Below are positions 12,301-24,304 of a stretch of DNA of 64,000 bases, piece by piece. Made by a program: the position numbers and the translations under genes. Below the pieces are notes generated by a model. The model was not told where the DNA came from. It made no database searches and saw only the letters and a program-made list of their open reading frames with translations. The stretch's first letter is position 1; every line of letters begins with the position of its first letter. Source of the stretch: Chlamydoabsidia padenii (Eukaryota > Mucoromycota > Mucoromycetes > Mucorales > Cunninghamellaceae); contig JAIWND010000015.1 in assembly GCA_025330725.1 (NCBI GenBank), forward strand, positions 734,105 to 798,104. Direction: 5' to 3'.

Positions 12301-13299
12301 ATCATAACCGCCTCACCGATCTCAATAGGGCGTGGATCTCTCGACTTGCCATCTAGGACAAACTCTATGACATCAACAGCGTCGGTATCTGAACCTCTCT
12401 TGAAGAAGGCAAGTACTTCAACACTATCTCTTAGACATGAAGAACCAATGGAACCGGAATCTTCGTCCTCGTTAGGTAAAAAAAGAAAAAAGAAATAAAG
12501 AAAACAGTTGTATGTGTAATTAGAGAAATACTAATGGATTTTTTTAGATCAATCGACTAGTCGTGTACCTGAAACTACAATAACAACAGCTAAATCACCA
12601 TCAATAGCTACGAACGACGGTATACCTCCTCCTCCTCCACCACCTTTACCAACTACCGACAGCAGCATTCCTCCTCCTCCTCCTCCTCCTCCACTACCAC
12701 CTATGATGAATGGTGGACCTCCACCACCTCCACCTCCACCACCACTACCTACATTGAATGGCGGTGTTCCACCACCACCACCTTTAGTGCCAGGTCAGCC
12801 GGGACCCCCTCCACCTCCACTACCTCCAACATCAGCCAACGGTATTCAACCTTTTAGTCCCTCTGCTAATGCCAATCGGAAATCAAGCACCTTCCAAGCA
12901 AAACAAAAGTTGAAGTTTGTTGAATGGGAAAAGTTAAATCTAATCAACATTGGGCATACTGTATGGAGTCACCTCGACAAACCAGCACCATCATCCTCGC
13001 GACAATCACCTTCGTCGTCATCACCATCATCAACAGAAACAACATCAGCACCTTGTATAGAAAACACAACACTCAACTCTCATCAGTCGCCGCCACCGCC
13101 ACCGCCACCACTTCCAAATAACACGACAGCAGCAACATCTAAATCATTCGAAAACTCTTTGGAATATCAGCTAGCCAAAGCGGGTGTATTTGAAGATATT
13201 GAAAAGACATTTGCTCAGAAACCAGCAGCACAAATCAAGGCTCCTCGGAAAAAGGAACAAGTATATATCATCGATTCGAAAAAAGCTTATACTCTCAGT

Positions 13300-13363
<64 letters not shown>

Positions 13364-15319
13364 AAACGTAACTAACTTAGTTCCCATTATGTGATATTAT
13401 AGACATCTTTATGACCAGTCTCGGAAAACGATTGCCTTTGGATCAACTACAATCTAAAGTACTTGAAATGGATGACAGCTTAAACGACGAAGAAATATTG
13501 AAAGCTCTGGCGAAATTTGCTCCCACAAAAGACGAGATCAAGAAATTGACACCCTATCTTGATGCTCCATCTGAACAAGTGCAGGTTTTATCTTCACCAG
13601 ACCAATTCTGTTTACAGGTATAGCTATACGAAATACACCCTTATGCCTTGAACTCAATCACTTTTGACATAGATGATGGCGATACCAAGACTTACGGAGC
13701 GACTGGACTGTATGGTTTTCAGATCATCTTTTGCGGACAAACATCAGCGACTATATCAACAAATGGACAGTATCAGAAAGGCTTCTGTCTCTTTGCATGA
13801 TGCCATTAGCTTTAAAGAGCTCCTACAAGTAACTAAACCCCCCCCGGAAACATTGATATATACTATATGATACTAATGTCTGTCATTATTTTTATATTAA
13901 TCTCTAGCTGATTCTATTACTGGGTAACTTCCTTAATGGGAACACTTATCGAGGTGGGGCATTCGGTGTGCGTATCGGAAGTATCAACAAGGTAACATTT
14001 AAAAATGATATGCAACATGACTTTTTTTAAAACATCTCCACTCTTCCTTTTATAGCTAGTGGATACCAAAGGGACAAGTAACTCAACAAACCTACTGCAC
14101 TTCCTTACTGAAACAGTGGAAAAGAATTTTGCGAGCATTGGTGAATTCGTAACTGAACTGGAACCCTGTAAAGTAGCTTGCAAAGGTAAGTTATAGGATA
14201 ACGATAGGGGGGTAGACACTGATATTGGCTTCTAACTTTTTGACTTATTTGAACGTGTTTAAATACTTAGTATCTTTGGCAGAAATGAATATGGAATTCC
14301 AAGATTTATCTACTGGTCTGACTACTCTGGAGAAAGAACTCGAGGTGAATGATGATATGGACGACGAGCAACAAAACACGTTTTTGTCAGTAATGTCAAC
14401 CTTCCATGATGAGGCCAAGAAACTATATACGGAACTGGAGGACCTACGAAATACTATGCAATCTGGTTATGATTCTCTTGTCCGCTACTATGGTGAAGAC
14501 CCTGGGAAAATGGCTCCTGATGAATTTTTTGGAATCTTTAACACTTTTGTGACCAGTTGGGAAGTAAGTAACCGAAAAAAAACACACAGCGTTTGGAATC
14601 TTACTGAACCTCCCCCCCTTTTTTTTCTTTTTCTTTTTTTTTTTTTTTAACAAAGAAATGCTCTCAGGAGAGCCGATTGGCCAGACAAAAGCGGGAACGT
14701 TTGGAGATTCAAAGGCTTCGGGAAGCGGAAAGGCGATACAGGCAACAACAACAAAAGCATTCACTCCCAAAATCATCACCCAAAGGCGTGGATATCAGCA
14801 AATGTAAGAAAATGACCCAATTAACATGATCTGAACTAATCCTCTTCTTTTTTTTTTTTTTTTTTACTTTATTTAGTCTCTGGTGAACACGATAATGAAA
14901 AAGAAATAATGGATCGACTGATGAAGGAACTTCGATCAGGAAGTATGGAAGGTAAAACCAAGAGACGCAGCACTCGATGGAATGGCACAACACAACTACA
15001 TCAGCGTTTGGGCGACATGAAGCAACACGGACTCAGTCCAAATTTGGACCCTGTCTCTTTACAAGCACAGCAAATGTTATTGTCGATACAGAATGATGCT
15101 GATGATGGTATTAGTTTTGATATTGGTGACATCAATACTGACAAGGACAATGACGACGATGATTACTTTGAAGATGTGGATAATCCTGGTGACAAGCAGA
15201 AACAATCGGGGCAATTTGGATCTCTCACCTACTCTACAAAAAGAAACAGGGCCCGGAGAAATCGACGAAGACATGGTGCAGATCGGTCAATACCAATGCG
15301 GTCAAGGAAGAAGTTTTGA
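9304..15319 (+). CDS. Diaphanous-type formin (GBD/FH3, FH1, FH2, DAD)
   Basis: Seventeen exons can be joined without a frame break: 9304-9544, 9625-9758, 9825-10201, 10266-10346, 10420-10486, 10577-10903, 10996-11342, 11422-11950, 12031-12475, 12548-13297, 13403-13617, 13673-13828, 13908-13991, 14056-14185, 14271-14563, 14656-14803 and 14877-15319. They total 4767 nt, giving 1588 residues. A GTPase-binding/FH3 region covers roughly residues 110-540, and a coiled coil about 590-680. FH1 (about 870-945) has several runs of 5-8 prolines. FH2 starts near 970 (KLKFVEWEKLN) and includes LLGNFLNGNTYRGGAFGV. A DAD-like IMDRLMKELRSGSMEGK sits near 1453 before a basic cluster. Formins nucleate and elongate unbranched actin; the GBD/DAD pair predicts Rho-controlled autoinhibition at hyphal tips or septa. 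Intron 13298-13402 holds a run of 56 A directly after its donor. Confidence 0.95.
13304..13359 (+). repeat. Run of 56 A in a formin intron
   Basis: An uninterrupted A tract immediately follows the GTAAGT donor of intron 13298-13402. Confidence 0.9.
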
Positions 15320-15651
15320 ATTCATGCTATTGGTGTAACGAATCTCATTGGTTCGGTGTTTAAATTCATCCTTCCCTTTTAGATACAAATAAAATAGAAA
15401 TCCTCTTCCCCCGCCCCCCTCTCTCTTTTTCTTTCCATTCCCCTTTTAATTTTTTACTACTTCTTCTTTTAATTCTATTGTAAATAAAACATCTCCTGTC
15501 ATTCTTATAATATAACTACAACTTGGAAGACATCTTTGTATTTCTTATAGTCCACGACACAGCAACTCGTCCACCAACAGCAACAAGAATCCAATATCCA
15601 GCACTCTCCATTCACAGTAAAAGAAAACCCCACCAATAGCCGACCTCAAGT
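15320..15651. other. Intergenic, no gene seen
   Basis: This is the formin 3' UTR, with AATAAA-like signals near 15388 and 15483, followed by the promoter of the RING gene. The TCGGGATTTGAA motif is not visible here. Confidence 0.4.
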
Positions 15652-17318
15652 ATGCACTTCAATATCTCAATCTACGTGCTTGTATCCTTTATATTGTTTA
15701 CCTTTGCCTTTTTATTGACCTTGCAATCCTTCTTGAAGTCTGACATGAAGTTTGCCTCGGAATGTTACGCCAGCGGCTCCCCGAATGGCTACCATCGACA
15801 TCAACCTCCTATCAAATCTTGTAACAACAACTATATTGGTGCCTTTATCACTTTTGTTGAATCGCAAAAGTGGAGTCTAATGGTAAGTATGGACTAAAAT
15901 ACTAGGGGCATGTATTAATATTATCTTTTACGGCTTTTGTGCTGTACCGAACAGTTTCACGTGAACATGCCGATTTGTTGTTTTATACTTTTAGGATATG
16001 GGATCATCAAATCTGTCTTTGGTGAACTTTGTCCGATGGAAAGTCAGGTAATAATAACTTGGTCATTACCTATAACAATGATTTTAATCTGGTTTATATA
16101 TACATGTATGATAGCACATGTATGATCGTATTCTCAACTTTTTATTATTCAAGGTTATCGTCATTGGTGCAGTGATGGATCCTGTTTGGCGGTATATTTT
16201 AAGACTCTCCTTATGGGTTAGCATACTTGGTTTTTTGCAAATCTTCAATCTTCTTTGTCGGGATCGGTTTGAAAATGTAAAGTAAGGAATGAAGGTGTTC
16301 CTTTTATGAATAACTCAGCTTCCTTTTTTTTTTTTTTTTGTTTAACAAACACTTTTTTTTTTATGCATGATACATGATGCATTTGTAGCTTACCATGGTC
16401 TCCTCTGCTCCACACAAGGTTTATCATAAAATCACGGTGCTACTCTGTGGATTATTGTTATCAAACATCATCTGGTATACTGGTAGTATGGTTTTATTCC
16501 CGAACTATTTGACCTTTTTGACATTGGAAGTAAGTAAACTTCCCCCAATCACAAACAAAAGAAAAAAGAAAACTCACCCTCCCCTTTAACTATGATTCTT
16601 AACTAGTTCCTTCCTGTGACACTAGATACCCTTCAAGTCATTACTAAATACTGGGCACATCTTCTGGATCAGTCTTGGGAAAGCGGATTCGAAAGGAAAT
16701 GGCTGATTAACTATTATGCCGAAATAACTGCCGATGTATTAATCCTGGGATGCACTCTAATCCAGTACTTACACCTTATGGTAAGTATGTCCTATTATGA
16801 CTAAATTCTTATGTTTTGACTTTTAATCTCTTCCTCTCTCTCTCTCTCTCTTTCCTATAGTGGATTCATGGCATATCCTTAGGCATGGTGGACATAATCT
16901 TATTCTTCAATGTCCGTAGCGTGCTCATTGTTCTCCACAAAAAAGTATTAGTGCATCGTGAACGATGGAGGATGGAATCTTATGTACAAAGGCGATATAA
17001 AGATGCAACCGATCAAGAACTGGATGCATATGACGATGATTGCGCCATTTGTCGGGATCCCATGAAATCAGCAAAGAAATTGTCTTGTGGCCATATCTTC
17101 CATTTGTAAGACCATCGGGGGAGGGGGATCAAACAAGGGTATACTTTACTAACTCTTATGATTGATGGTATAGACACTGCCTGCACTTGTGGATTCAACA
17201 TCATGTATCAAAACTTACCTGCCCCACTTGTAGGCATAGTTTGTCATCTTCATCAAATGAAAAACATAGACTACAAGGTAAGAGTAATGATCATGCTTAT
17301 AATGTGATAGGAAGGACT

Positions 17319-17369
<51 letters not shown>

Positions 17370-17414
17370 GCTACTATTTGTCTAGTAGAACGAGCATTGC
17401 CTTTATCCGGATAA
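15652..17414 (+). CDS. Multi-pass membrane RING E3 ubiquitin ligase (AMFR/gp78-Hrd1 type)
   Basis: Eight exons (15652-15882, 15955-16047, 16154-16276, 16389-16529, 16607-16780, 16861-17105, 17174-17277, 17386-17414) total 1140 nt, giving 379 residues. The first 280 residues hold several hydrophobic segments (ISIYVLVSFILFTFAFLL, KITVLLCGLLLSNIIWY, VDIILFFNVRSVLIVL). From about residue 314 a RING-H2 domain reads CAIC, CGHIFHLHC and CPTC with the conserved Trp after the second half. The acidic lead DAYDDDCAICRDPM and the layout match AMFR/gp78 and Hrd1, the ER ligases of ERAD. No CUE domain is seen, and the protein is shorter than human AMFR. The ER role is inferred from the family. The last intron contains 47 T. 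Confidence 0.85.
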
Positions 17415-17740
17415 CCATCAGCAACATCATCATCAATACCCACAAATACCATATCAGTAAAATTAGCAGCACGGTAACTTCGAGGATATACAAAACTACA
17501 TCCTATGTTTGGTGACATGGCATATATACTTCACTCTCAAGGTTTAACTAATTCTAGGTTAGTTATATACATGTAGATTAGTTATTTATCACTCTATTCT
17601 TCTCTCTCAATAAACATGATGTCCTAATTTTTAGCTACTACCCTATATGATTGTACATGTTTTCTGCTTGTCTCTCTTTACTAATAAAATAAAAGTCATT
17701 ATAGAAGGCGACTGATGTTAAAAATGTTGATGATCAAAGG

Positions 17741-17923
17741 GTCAAATCCCGCTGCCCCAGTCGTACTACTGGCTCCTTCCTTGGCTAGAGTTGATATGTA
17801 CGTTATTCACTCAATTATCATCCGATGCTAATGATTAAAGTGGGTACTATGTATTCAATTTTTATTCCTGACCAAGTTTGCTTAAGAAGCCAAACGCTCA
17901 GATTCATGTGTCGGCAGGTCAGG
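17741..17923 (+). repeat. Diverged solo copy of repeat type B
   Basis: It shares with the B copies at 42820-42992, 45768-45957 and 46455-46665 the ordered blocks TCAAATCCCGC, CACTCAATT, GATGCTAATGATTAAAGTGG, AGCCAAACGCTCAG and TATGTGTC/GGTCAG. It is non-coding. Confidence 0.65.
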
Positions 17924-18095
17924 ATGAAAGATAGACGGGGATTGAAAATTATGCTTAGTAGGTGCATGAAAGATGCTTAATGGCATACAGGGTAAGTTGG
18001 TGTTAGGACAACTAAACAATAGGTGAGCATAATATATCCAATGGTTGAATTGCTTTGTATAGACAGTTATCTTCTAGGCGAGCGAGGGAAAAAAA

Positions 18096-18116
18096 GGGAG
18101 GGAGGGAGGGAGGGGG
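18096..18116 (+). other. G-quadruplex-capable tract
   Basis: GGGAGGGAGGGAGGGAGGGG gives five G3 runs with one-base loops. It lies about 70 bp past the stop codon of the minus-strand RTF1 gene, between convergent 3' ends. Confidence 0.6.
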
Positions 18117-18182
18117 AGATATTGAAGTCAACATGGAGGAGATAGCATAGTGGTAAAAAGAGACAGATACAACGTTTTTATT

Positions 18183-20166
18183 TTATTCATCAATAAATTC
18201 AATATTTAGTTCTTTTCCTAAACTACGCATTAACTTTTCATAACTAGCTACTACTACTACGGTTGCTTCAGGCATCTTTCCGGGATCACTATTTAAAAGT
18301 TGAAGATGATAAAGATCAGTTAGCATATGTTACACCGTTTATTTTATTTTTATTTTTCTCGCTTCTTACCTTGTGTTTGATTGTTGTGATGATTGTAGCA
18401 TTGCCAGTTTTATAGCTTTGCGCCGTTCTTCAGAGAGTCGGAGTTCCACCTCTTGGGCTTCAATGCGATCACGTTGTCGATTGCGTTTGTTGATTTCTTC
18501 CCAAATATGTTGTTGACTGCCATCATTACCATCACGCTCCACCAGATCATCCAAAGATTGAAGACGTTGAGTCAAGCGGTTGATTTCGTCTTCATTACCA
18601 TAGCCCTTTGCATGTTCCAACCTAGCCAGCACTTCTGCACGTTCCATCGCCACACTGACATTTTGACCTTGTACTTTTCGTTTTCGTGCAATCATATCCG
18701 CCACTTCTTGATGGTTCAATACATAGCTTTTGGCCTTCTTGAGATCTTCTACTTTTCGTTCGACTTGATCCATGGTTGGTGTACGAAGGCGTTCACTTTC
18801 GAGCACGTTCAACAAGCGAGTATATTCACTCTACAATAAGACAATGAGGGGGGGGGTTAGTAAGATATGATTTCTATTTTTTTTTTTTTTGTCCTGTTAT
18901 TATTTATTACCTGAGAGATAGGTTGGTTTGATATAATATCCATAGGGAAGACCTTTTCAGATTTTCCATACTTGACCTTGAGACCACGATTACTGAATAC
19001 ACCTTCAGAGACCTTGTAGACCTTGTGCCACGGGGAGACATCTTTATCCAAAAACAAAGTTAATCATTGGGACATGTTCTTTGTTCTTTGATACATACCC
19101 ACTACTTGACACACTCTGTAAACAGGTATCTTCTTTGTGGGATCAGGCCCAATATATAGTCGTACATAGCATCCTATGAATAAAAAGCAAAGTTAAAAGT
19201 CAGTAAAAAAAAGATGATTACTGTTTAACGGGTACTTACCAATCGCTGTGTCGTCAAAGAATGGGGTGTAAAGCCATTGTTCAATCATATGTCGAGTAAA
19301 ACTGATGGATTGTATTTCCTCCAAATTGGGTGCCCTTTTCTTTTCCTATACCAATAGGTTGTAAGTGATCCATTTCAATAAAATCATCTGTGTTAGTTGT
19401 TCTTACCTTGGATTCCCGTTCATCATCAGATTCGTGCCACCCATCGCTATGTTCGTAATCACTATGTTCTTCATATCGATGTCGTTTCTTTTTATCAGGA
19501 CTTGGTGAGTGTCGTCTGTGGCGTTTAGTCGATCGACTAGATTTCTTTTCTTCTCGTCTTCTTGTTAGTTCAGTGAGTGCTCTTGAGGTCGTCCCGGATC
19601 CCTTGGCCCGTGTTGATCCTAGTTAATATACAAAATATTAGTTGTTAATAATCTTTCCCCCCCCCAACAACAACTTACTTCTAGTGCTGTCGTCTCTGCG
19701 CCCATCCTTCAAGAGCTTTCGTACTTCCAATCGTTCCAAGTTCCTTTGTCGTTCTTCGGATCTTTCACTGAGGATGCGTTCACGTTCGACTTCAGGAAGT
19801 GCAAGTAATCTAGATAAAAGTAATAAAAAGTAAAAGTCAGTTTTAACACGTTATTGTTTGGTTTTTATTTTATTTTACCTTTTACGATCTTCTTCATCCT
19901 TGTACAAGTCAGGTCCATATTCATCTATTTCATCTTCGGAACCAATATCAATGTCATCTTCGTCAGAATATACACCATCTTCGTCAGAATCAGAGGCACT
20001 ATAAAAGATGGGTTCCAAAAAACAAAAGGTTAATAACAACATCCACAGATTGATTGAAGTGTAACAAAGAGACTTACTATTTCCGAGACTTTTTTGATAA
20101 CTTGCTGGATGATTTAGAGGTATCCTTGTCGGCAAGTTGTAAAATGAAGTCGTCTATATTATCCAT
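18183..20166 (-). CDS. RTF1: RTF1, Paf1-complex subunit with Plus3 domain
   Basis: About nine minus-strand exons. The start at 20166 gives MDNIDDFILQLADKDTSK. The acidic SDSDEDGVYSDEDDIDIGSEDE block, the Arg/Lys/Ser-rich linker and then the Plus3 domain follow (SISFTRHMIEQWLYTPFFD, GCYVRLYIGPDPTKKIPVYR, FSNRGLKVKYGKSEKVFPMD). The C-terminal half is a helical, charged region (YVLNHQEVADMIARKRKVQ), ending with exon 18183-18298 (FIDE). Introns 18299-18369 and others have clean GT/AG borders. RTF1 binds Spt5 and the Paf1 complex on elongating RNA polymerase II and promotes H2B ubiquitination. The order of domains and total length fit the family; function is by family knowledge. Confidence 0.92.
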
Positions 20167-20176
20167 TGTTTGTGTT

Positions 20177-20178
<2 letters not shown>

Positions 20179-20212
<34 letters not shown>
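20179..20212 (+). repeat. A run upstream of RTF1 (poly-T in gene sense)
   Basis: An uninterrupted A tract lies 13 bp upstream of the RTF1 start codon. Confidence 0.8.
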
Positions 20213-20216
<4 letters not shown>

Positions 20217-20256
20217 GAGGAAGAAGAGTGCAAATTGTTAGCAAGGCTGATGTTTT

Positions 20257-20290
20257 TATTTTAATTCCCGCCAACAATTAAAAATCCCGC
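20257..20290 (-). promoter_or_regulatory. RTF1: Double promoter-like motif upstream of RTF1
   Basis: Two copies in the gene's own orientation: GGCGGGAATTAAAA (20259-20272) and GCGGGATTTTTAATT (20276-20290), about 95 and 112 bp upstream of the ATG. Confidence 0.5.
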
Positions 20291-20385
20291 TAGTCTGCCC
20301 CCATCTCCAATGAGTCAATGTGAAGATCAACTATTTAGTTTATTTCAATGATAAAGAGTAAAGGAATTAAGGAAGAAAGAAATTA

Positions 20386-20398
20386 AATAATAATAATA

Positions 20399-20430
<32 letters not shown>

Positions 20431-20440
20431 AATGATAATA
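20386..20440. repeat. (TAA)n(TGA)n microsatellite
   Basis: Perfect TAA repeats pass into perfect TGA repeats, between the 3' end of the 7TM gene and the RTF1 promoter. Confidence 0.9.
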
Positions 20441-20504
20441 TGAGAAGAAGTATAAAATAATAATAATAAAGTGGGGATGTTCTATCTATTACTATTCTAT
20501 GCCG

Positions 20505-20973
20505 CTAATAACCATAGGCAGTTTTGTCTTCAACCAAATGGGAGCATGATTTTGTTGATTCGGGATAAGCATGTATCAATTCAACATCATTATCATCCAA
20601 TACTAATGGGTTGCTTCGGTTGCTGTATTGCATGGCGATGGCAGTCGATAAAGTAGGAGCGGCATCCATGGAGGTATAATTTCGACCGGGAGAATCAACA
20701 TACATAGTCTTTTCTTCGTTTCCTATTGTGTCGTTGTCAAAGGTATAGGTATCATAAGCACTGTCCACACAGGTACCATTGTTCGTCGATGTCATATTAT
20801 CATGTGTGGATGTAAACTCGGCATGCTTTTTTGTATTGTGGAGTTGGTTACTGCTGCATGTGCTTGTGTTCCTTTGGCTTGAATCTAATTCCATACCACG
20901 GGTACGTGTGGCACCGGAAGTGTCGGAAGTAAACAATAGGGAGAGTTTCATCCTAGGACTATCAAGATAATCG

Positions 20974-21019
<46 letters not shown>

Positions 21020-22652
21020 AGAGAGAGGGAGGGAGAGTGGTTAGTTGGACGTGCCCTGCATGATTTATACCCGACTCCCTTTTCCCCCAACCCTCAATAT
21101 GCCATTAAGGGAGTGGATTTTTTTTTTTAAAAAAAAAAAAAAAAAACTTACTTGAGAATCACACTAAAGGCAATTAGTGAAGAAGCCAAAAGACTTAATC
21201 CATTCCAAGCAATGAATAAGAAGATATTGTAAGGTACATGGGTGATGATTTGCACACGAAGAGTTCCATAGGTAATAGCTACACCGGAATACAGGAACAT
21301 ACAGATGGAAGATGTTGACGCAATGATTTTGACCTATTTTGACATATGAAGAAGTATAAAGGAGTGTTAGATAATGTGTTTAATGGGATCAAGTGAGCAA
21401 GTTAGTTTTCAAAAGGAGAAGGAATGCTAAACCATTGAGGTGATGCAATCATTCCCTCCTCCTATATGGCAAATAATACTGTACCTTTGATGCACCGAGC
21501 TTCACCTTGGACACGTCGATGTTGGTATTGGTTTCTTCTTTTCGCTTGATATGGGCATTGAGGATATTGAGTAGTCGGTAGGCGGCCAAGATCGTCAGCG
21601 AGCAAATAACTACGCAATGTGCGGTCCACACGGTATAAAGAGCTTGAGTAAATGCATTGGCTTGATCCATCAGACCCATATATCCGCTGATGCCGGCACC
21701 AAGAGAGCATATGGTATTAGTGATATAAGGCGATACTATAATTGATGTACATAAAATATCGGCAAAAAGAGGGGAGTACATCCATTGGTCAAAGATGACA
21801 CGGTCGCTCTATCACCAAATATAGGTACAATGGATGATAAATCAAACATGTTAATAAAGTAATATGTTAGTATGAAAGGAGATAGGATACATATTATTCA
21901 TGAAGGGAGTGGATTTTGACTTACTTCGCGGAGTGCATGGACAATTCCAAATAGGTAGACACCCTAGGTTCCCCCCACAAAAGGAAAAAAATAAAAAAGA
22001 AGGCTAGTGATTAAATAAATGGTAGTATAATGATGATGATACTTACGAGTGTCGTGTAGCCCATCTCGAAACTGAATTCAAAGATGACTGTCAAAAGGTA
22101 AAATCTAATTAGTGTAACCGTATCATTTTGTGTCTTTTGGAGCCACATGGATTACTTACATTGACGAAATATAATGTTCTGTGCCGTATCGGTCACAACA
22201 GATATAGCCTGGACCAGTCGAACTAGTAGCGAGGAATCAGTAATTAGTTCAATTTGGCACTTTTTGATTTCCTTATTTTTGTTACTTACGTATATTATGT
22301 AGCACCATAAAGAACAAGATCGATTCCATTGCCCTTGGTCGTAAAAAGTTATTTCGATATTCAAAGATAACTTGTTTGAGATTCACTAATCGATGATACA
22401 ATAATCCAATTCCTATCATATGCAAATTTTAAATCGTATGTTAAGGTTCAATTGATCATCATTGCTTTGTTATACCATTATCGTCTTACCAATTATAATG
22501 ACAGGTACTGTCAGTGCCAAAATGACAATATTGATATATCGGAGTAGTTTTTCGTCGTAGCAGTTAGTTATCGTTAATCGCCAATCGCAATAACATATAC
22601 CGTCCACACAAGGTCGCCAATGTGTTGATACATTAGGTGGGTAGCTGTTCAT
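20505..22652 (-). CDS. Seven-transmembrane receptor-like protein
   Basis: Eight minus-strand exons can be joined in frame: the first is 22490-22652 (MNSYPPNVSTHWRPC) and the last 20505-20958. Hydrophobic segments occur in at least seven places, for example INIVILALTVPVIIIG, ESILFFMVLHNI, VHALRE-flanking GVYLFGI, ADILCTSIIVSPYITNTICS, HCVVICSLTILAAYRLL, SICMFLYSGVAITYGTL and YNIFLFIAWNGLSLLASSLIAF. The tail of about 150 residues is hydrophilic and Ser/Thr/Asn-rich, with no domain that I recognise. The topology suggests a fungal 7TM receptor or related membrane protein, but no signature lets me name the family or ligand. The last intron (20959-21151) is long for this genome and carries two A runs. 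A TTTTCAAATCCCG motif lies about 108 bp upstream of the start. Confidence 0.65.
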
Positions 22653-22759
22653 TACGAGGAAAAAAAAAAAAAAAAGTGATAGGAAGAGGGAAGAGAGGTG
22701 AGACAATTCAAAAAGGGACAAGTTCTTTTTTTAACATTTATGGTTCCACGACTGTGACA

Positions 22760-22772
22760 TTTTCAAATCCCG
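22760..22772 (-). promoter_or_regulatory. Promoter-like motif upstream of the 7TM gene
   Basis: On the gene strand it reads CGGGATTTGAAAA, 108 bp upstream of the ATG. Confidence 0.5.
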
Positions 22773-23138
22773 TATCTAGCCATTCGTCAATTATGTAACT
22801 CCGTCGAATCAGTTTGTCGTTTCACGACCTTCACCACGAGTGTAAATTCGTATGCCGCTAATGAAGACCACGTACATTCTTATCATCACCAACATACAAA
22901 TCCAAAACTATGGCTCTATTATCAAAGTTTGTGAATTGGATTTTTCCTTACCAATAAAGCCTTTATGCACAGTCGAAACGAGATAGGGCATACAAAAAAG
23001 GAGAGGGAGATTCAATCAATACTTTATTACTGTTACGTTTAATCACAATGATAACTACTGATACTAATTAAAGGAATAAAAATTTACTACACACTGAGGG
23101 TTTCTATACTATAAGAGTCCAAATCCAAATAGAGTCAT
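22773..23138. other. Intergenic, no gene seen
   Basis: The stretch lies between the 7TM promoter and the 3' end of the NDUFA12 gene. No ORF or repeat is apparent. Confidence 0.4.
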
Positions 23139-23329
23139 TTAAGCTCTGGCCTTCACAATGGGTTCCCAGGCGTTGATCTTGGGTCTTGTAGTGTTATATG
23201 TCTTGAATGCCTTGGGAGTACCAGAGAAATTGGGAGTAGGTTCACCCCACCACTTTTGAGGCAAGAAGTTTTGTTCAGTTGGAGGTTCTTGGACGAACTT
23301 ACCGAGCCAGCCGTGCCTAAAGTCAATTA

Positions 23330-23369
<40 letters not shown>

Positions 23370-23740
23370 AGTATCATAGCCCCCTCCCCCAATACCTATT
23401 CATCCATAACTTTACCATTCGGGAGCGACATCACCACTGTCAGGTTGGTTGACACTGGCATATTCAACCCAACGTTCACGCCCTAAAGTAGAATAATAAA
23501 GAGAGAGAGAGAGAGAGAGACCGAGTTAGTCTTCTTATATGTCGTTGCACCTTTTCAATCGTTGTTCGTTTTAAAGTACATACCAGAGACTTCGTCGTTG
23601 TTTTCAAAGTATTTGTTGCCGTTCACATCCACACCAACGAGTCGACCCCATTTGGTATCCCCGATGGTGTCCATTTGTCGCCAGTAGCTAGCAGGTCCAA
23701 CTTTGGCAAAATTCTTCAAAGTACGTCCGAGTGTCGACAT
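23139..23740 (-). CDS. NDUFA12: NADH dehydrogenase complex I accessory subunit NDUFA12 (B17.2)
   Basis: Three exons (23584-23740, 23416-23482, 23139-23316) total 402 nt, giving 133 residues, which is typical for the family. Diagnostic segments are DTKWGRLVGVDVNGNKYFEN, RERWVEYA, DVAPEWHGWLG and the C-terminal PEQ-like PTEQNFLPQKWWGE. It is an accessory subunit of mitochondrial respiratory complex I on the matrix side; the fungus therefore uses rotenone-type complex I. Intron 23317-23415 holds a long T run (gene sense) before its acceptor. Confidence 0.93.
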
Positions 23741-24304
23741 TATTGTATATTTCAATCAAAGATGTAAACAAAGAATCGATAAAGTCACTATAATAGAGAT
23801 GAGAGTCAGTCGTCAGCAGGGTGAGGGTTGTAAGGTGAGGGTGAATAGTGATGTTTGTCGATCGAGTTGAGTTGAGTAGGATGGTTTAAAGTAGGCAAGG
23901 ATATAAATAGAATAAAAAGTATCCATGTCCTTGATTTCGTCATATTCTATTCGTTTCAACACAGTCTTGTATGTCTTCTTTATCCTTACCTTTCGAAGGT
24001 CGTTTACAAAACGGAAAGAAAAACAAAAGAATGCAAGTGCGTTCAAAAAAAAAAAGTTCTTTGACCTGGCCACTATCACACGTCACAGCCAAAAGTTTCT
24101 GGTCAGTTATATTCAAATTCCGGCTCAAGGTCTTTTTGACCCTCCCCGCAACTCTTCTTTTTTTTTTTTTTTTTTTTTTTATTCTATCCCTTCACCGAAA
24201 ATCACAAGAACCGTCTCTCCGAATGTAACGAAATCAAGAAGCCTACCCTTGGTATTTCTGATGCTCCTATTGGTGGCTATTACAATAACAAGATAACTCC
24301 ACTT
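23741..24304. other. Intergenic, no gene seen
   Basis: It contains a T run at 24158-24180 and one GAGCCGGAATTTGAATA element (minus strand, near 24105-24121), 370 bp upstream of NDUFA12. Short ORFs here overlap homopolymers and are not convincing. Confidence 0.4.

Larger units (their letters stand above)
17415..18182. other. Intergenic between convergent genes
   Basis: It holds a diverged B-type repeat (17741-17923) and a G-rich tract (18096-18116). No gene is seen. Confidence 0.5.
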
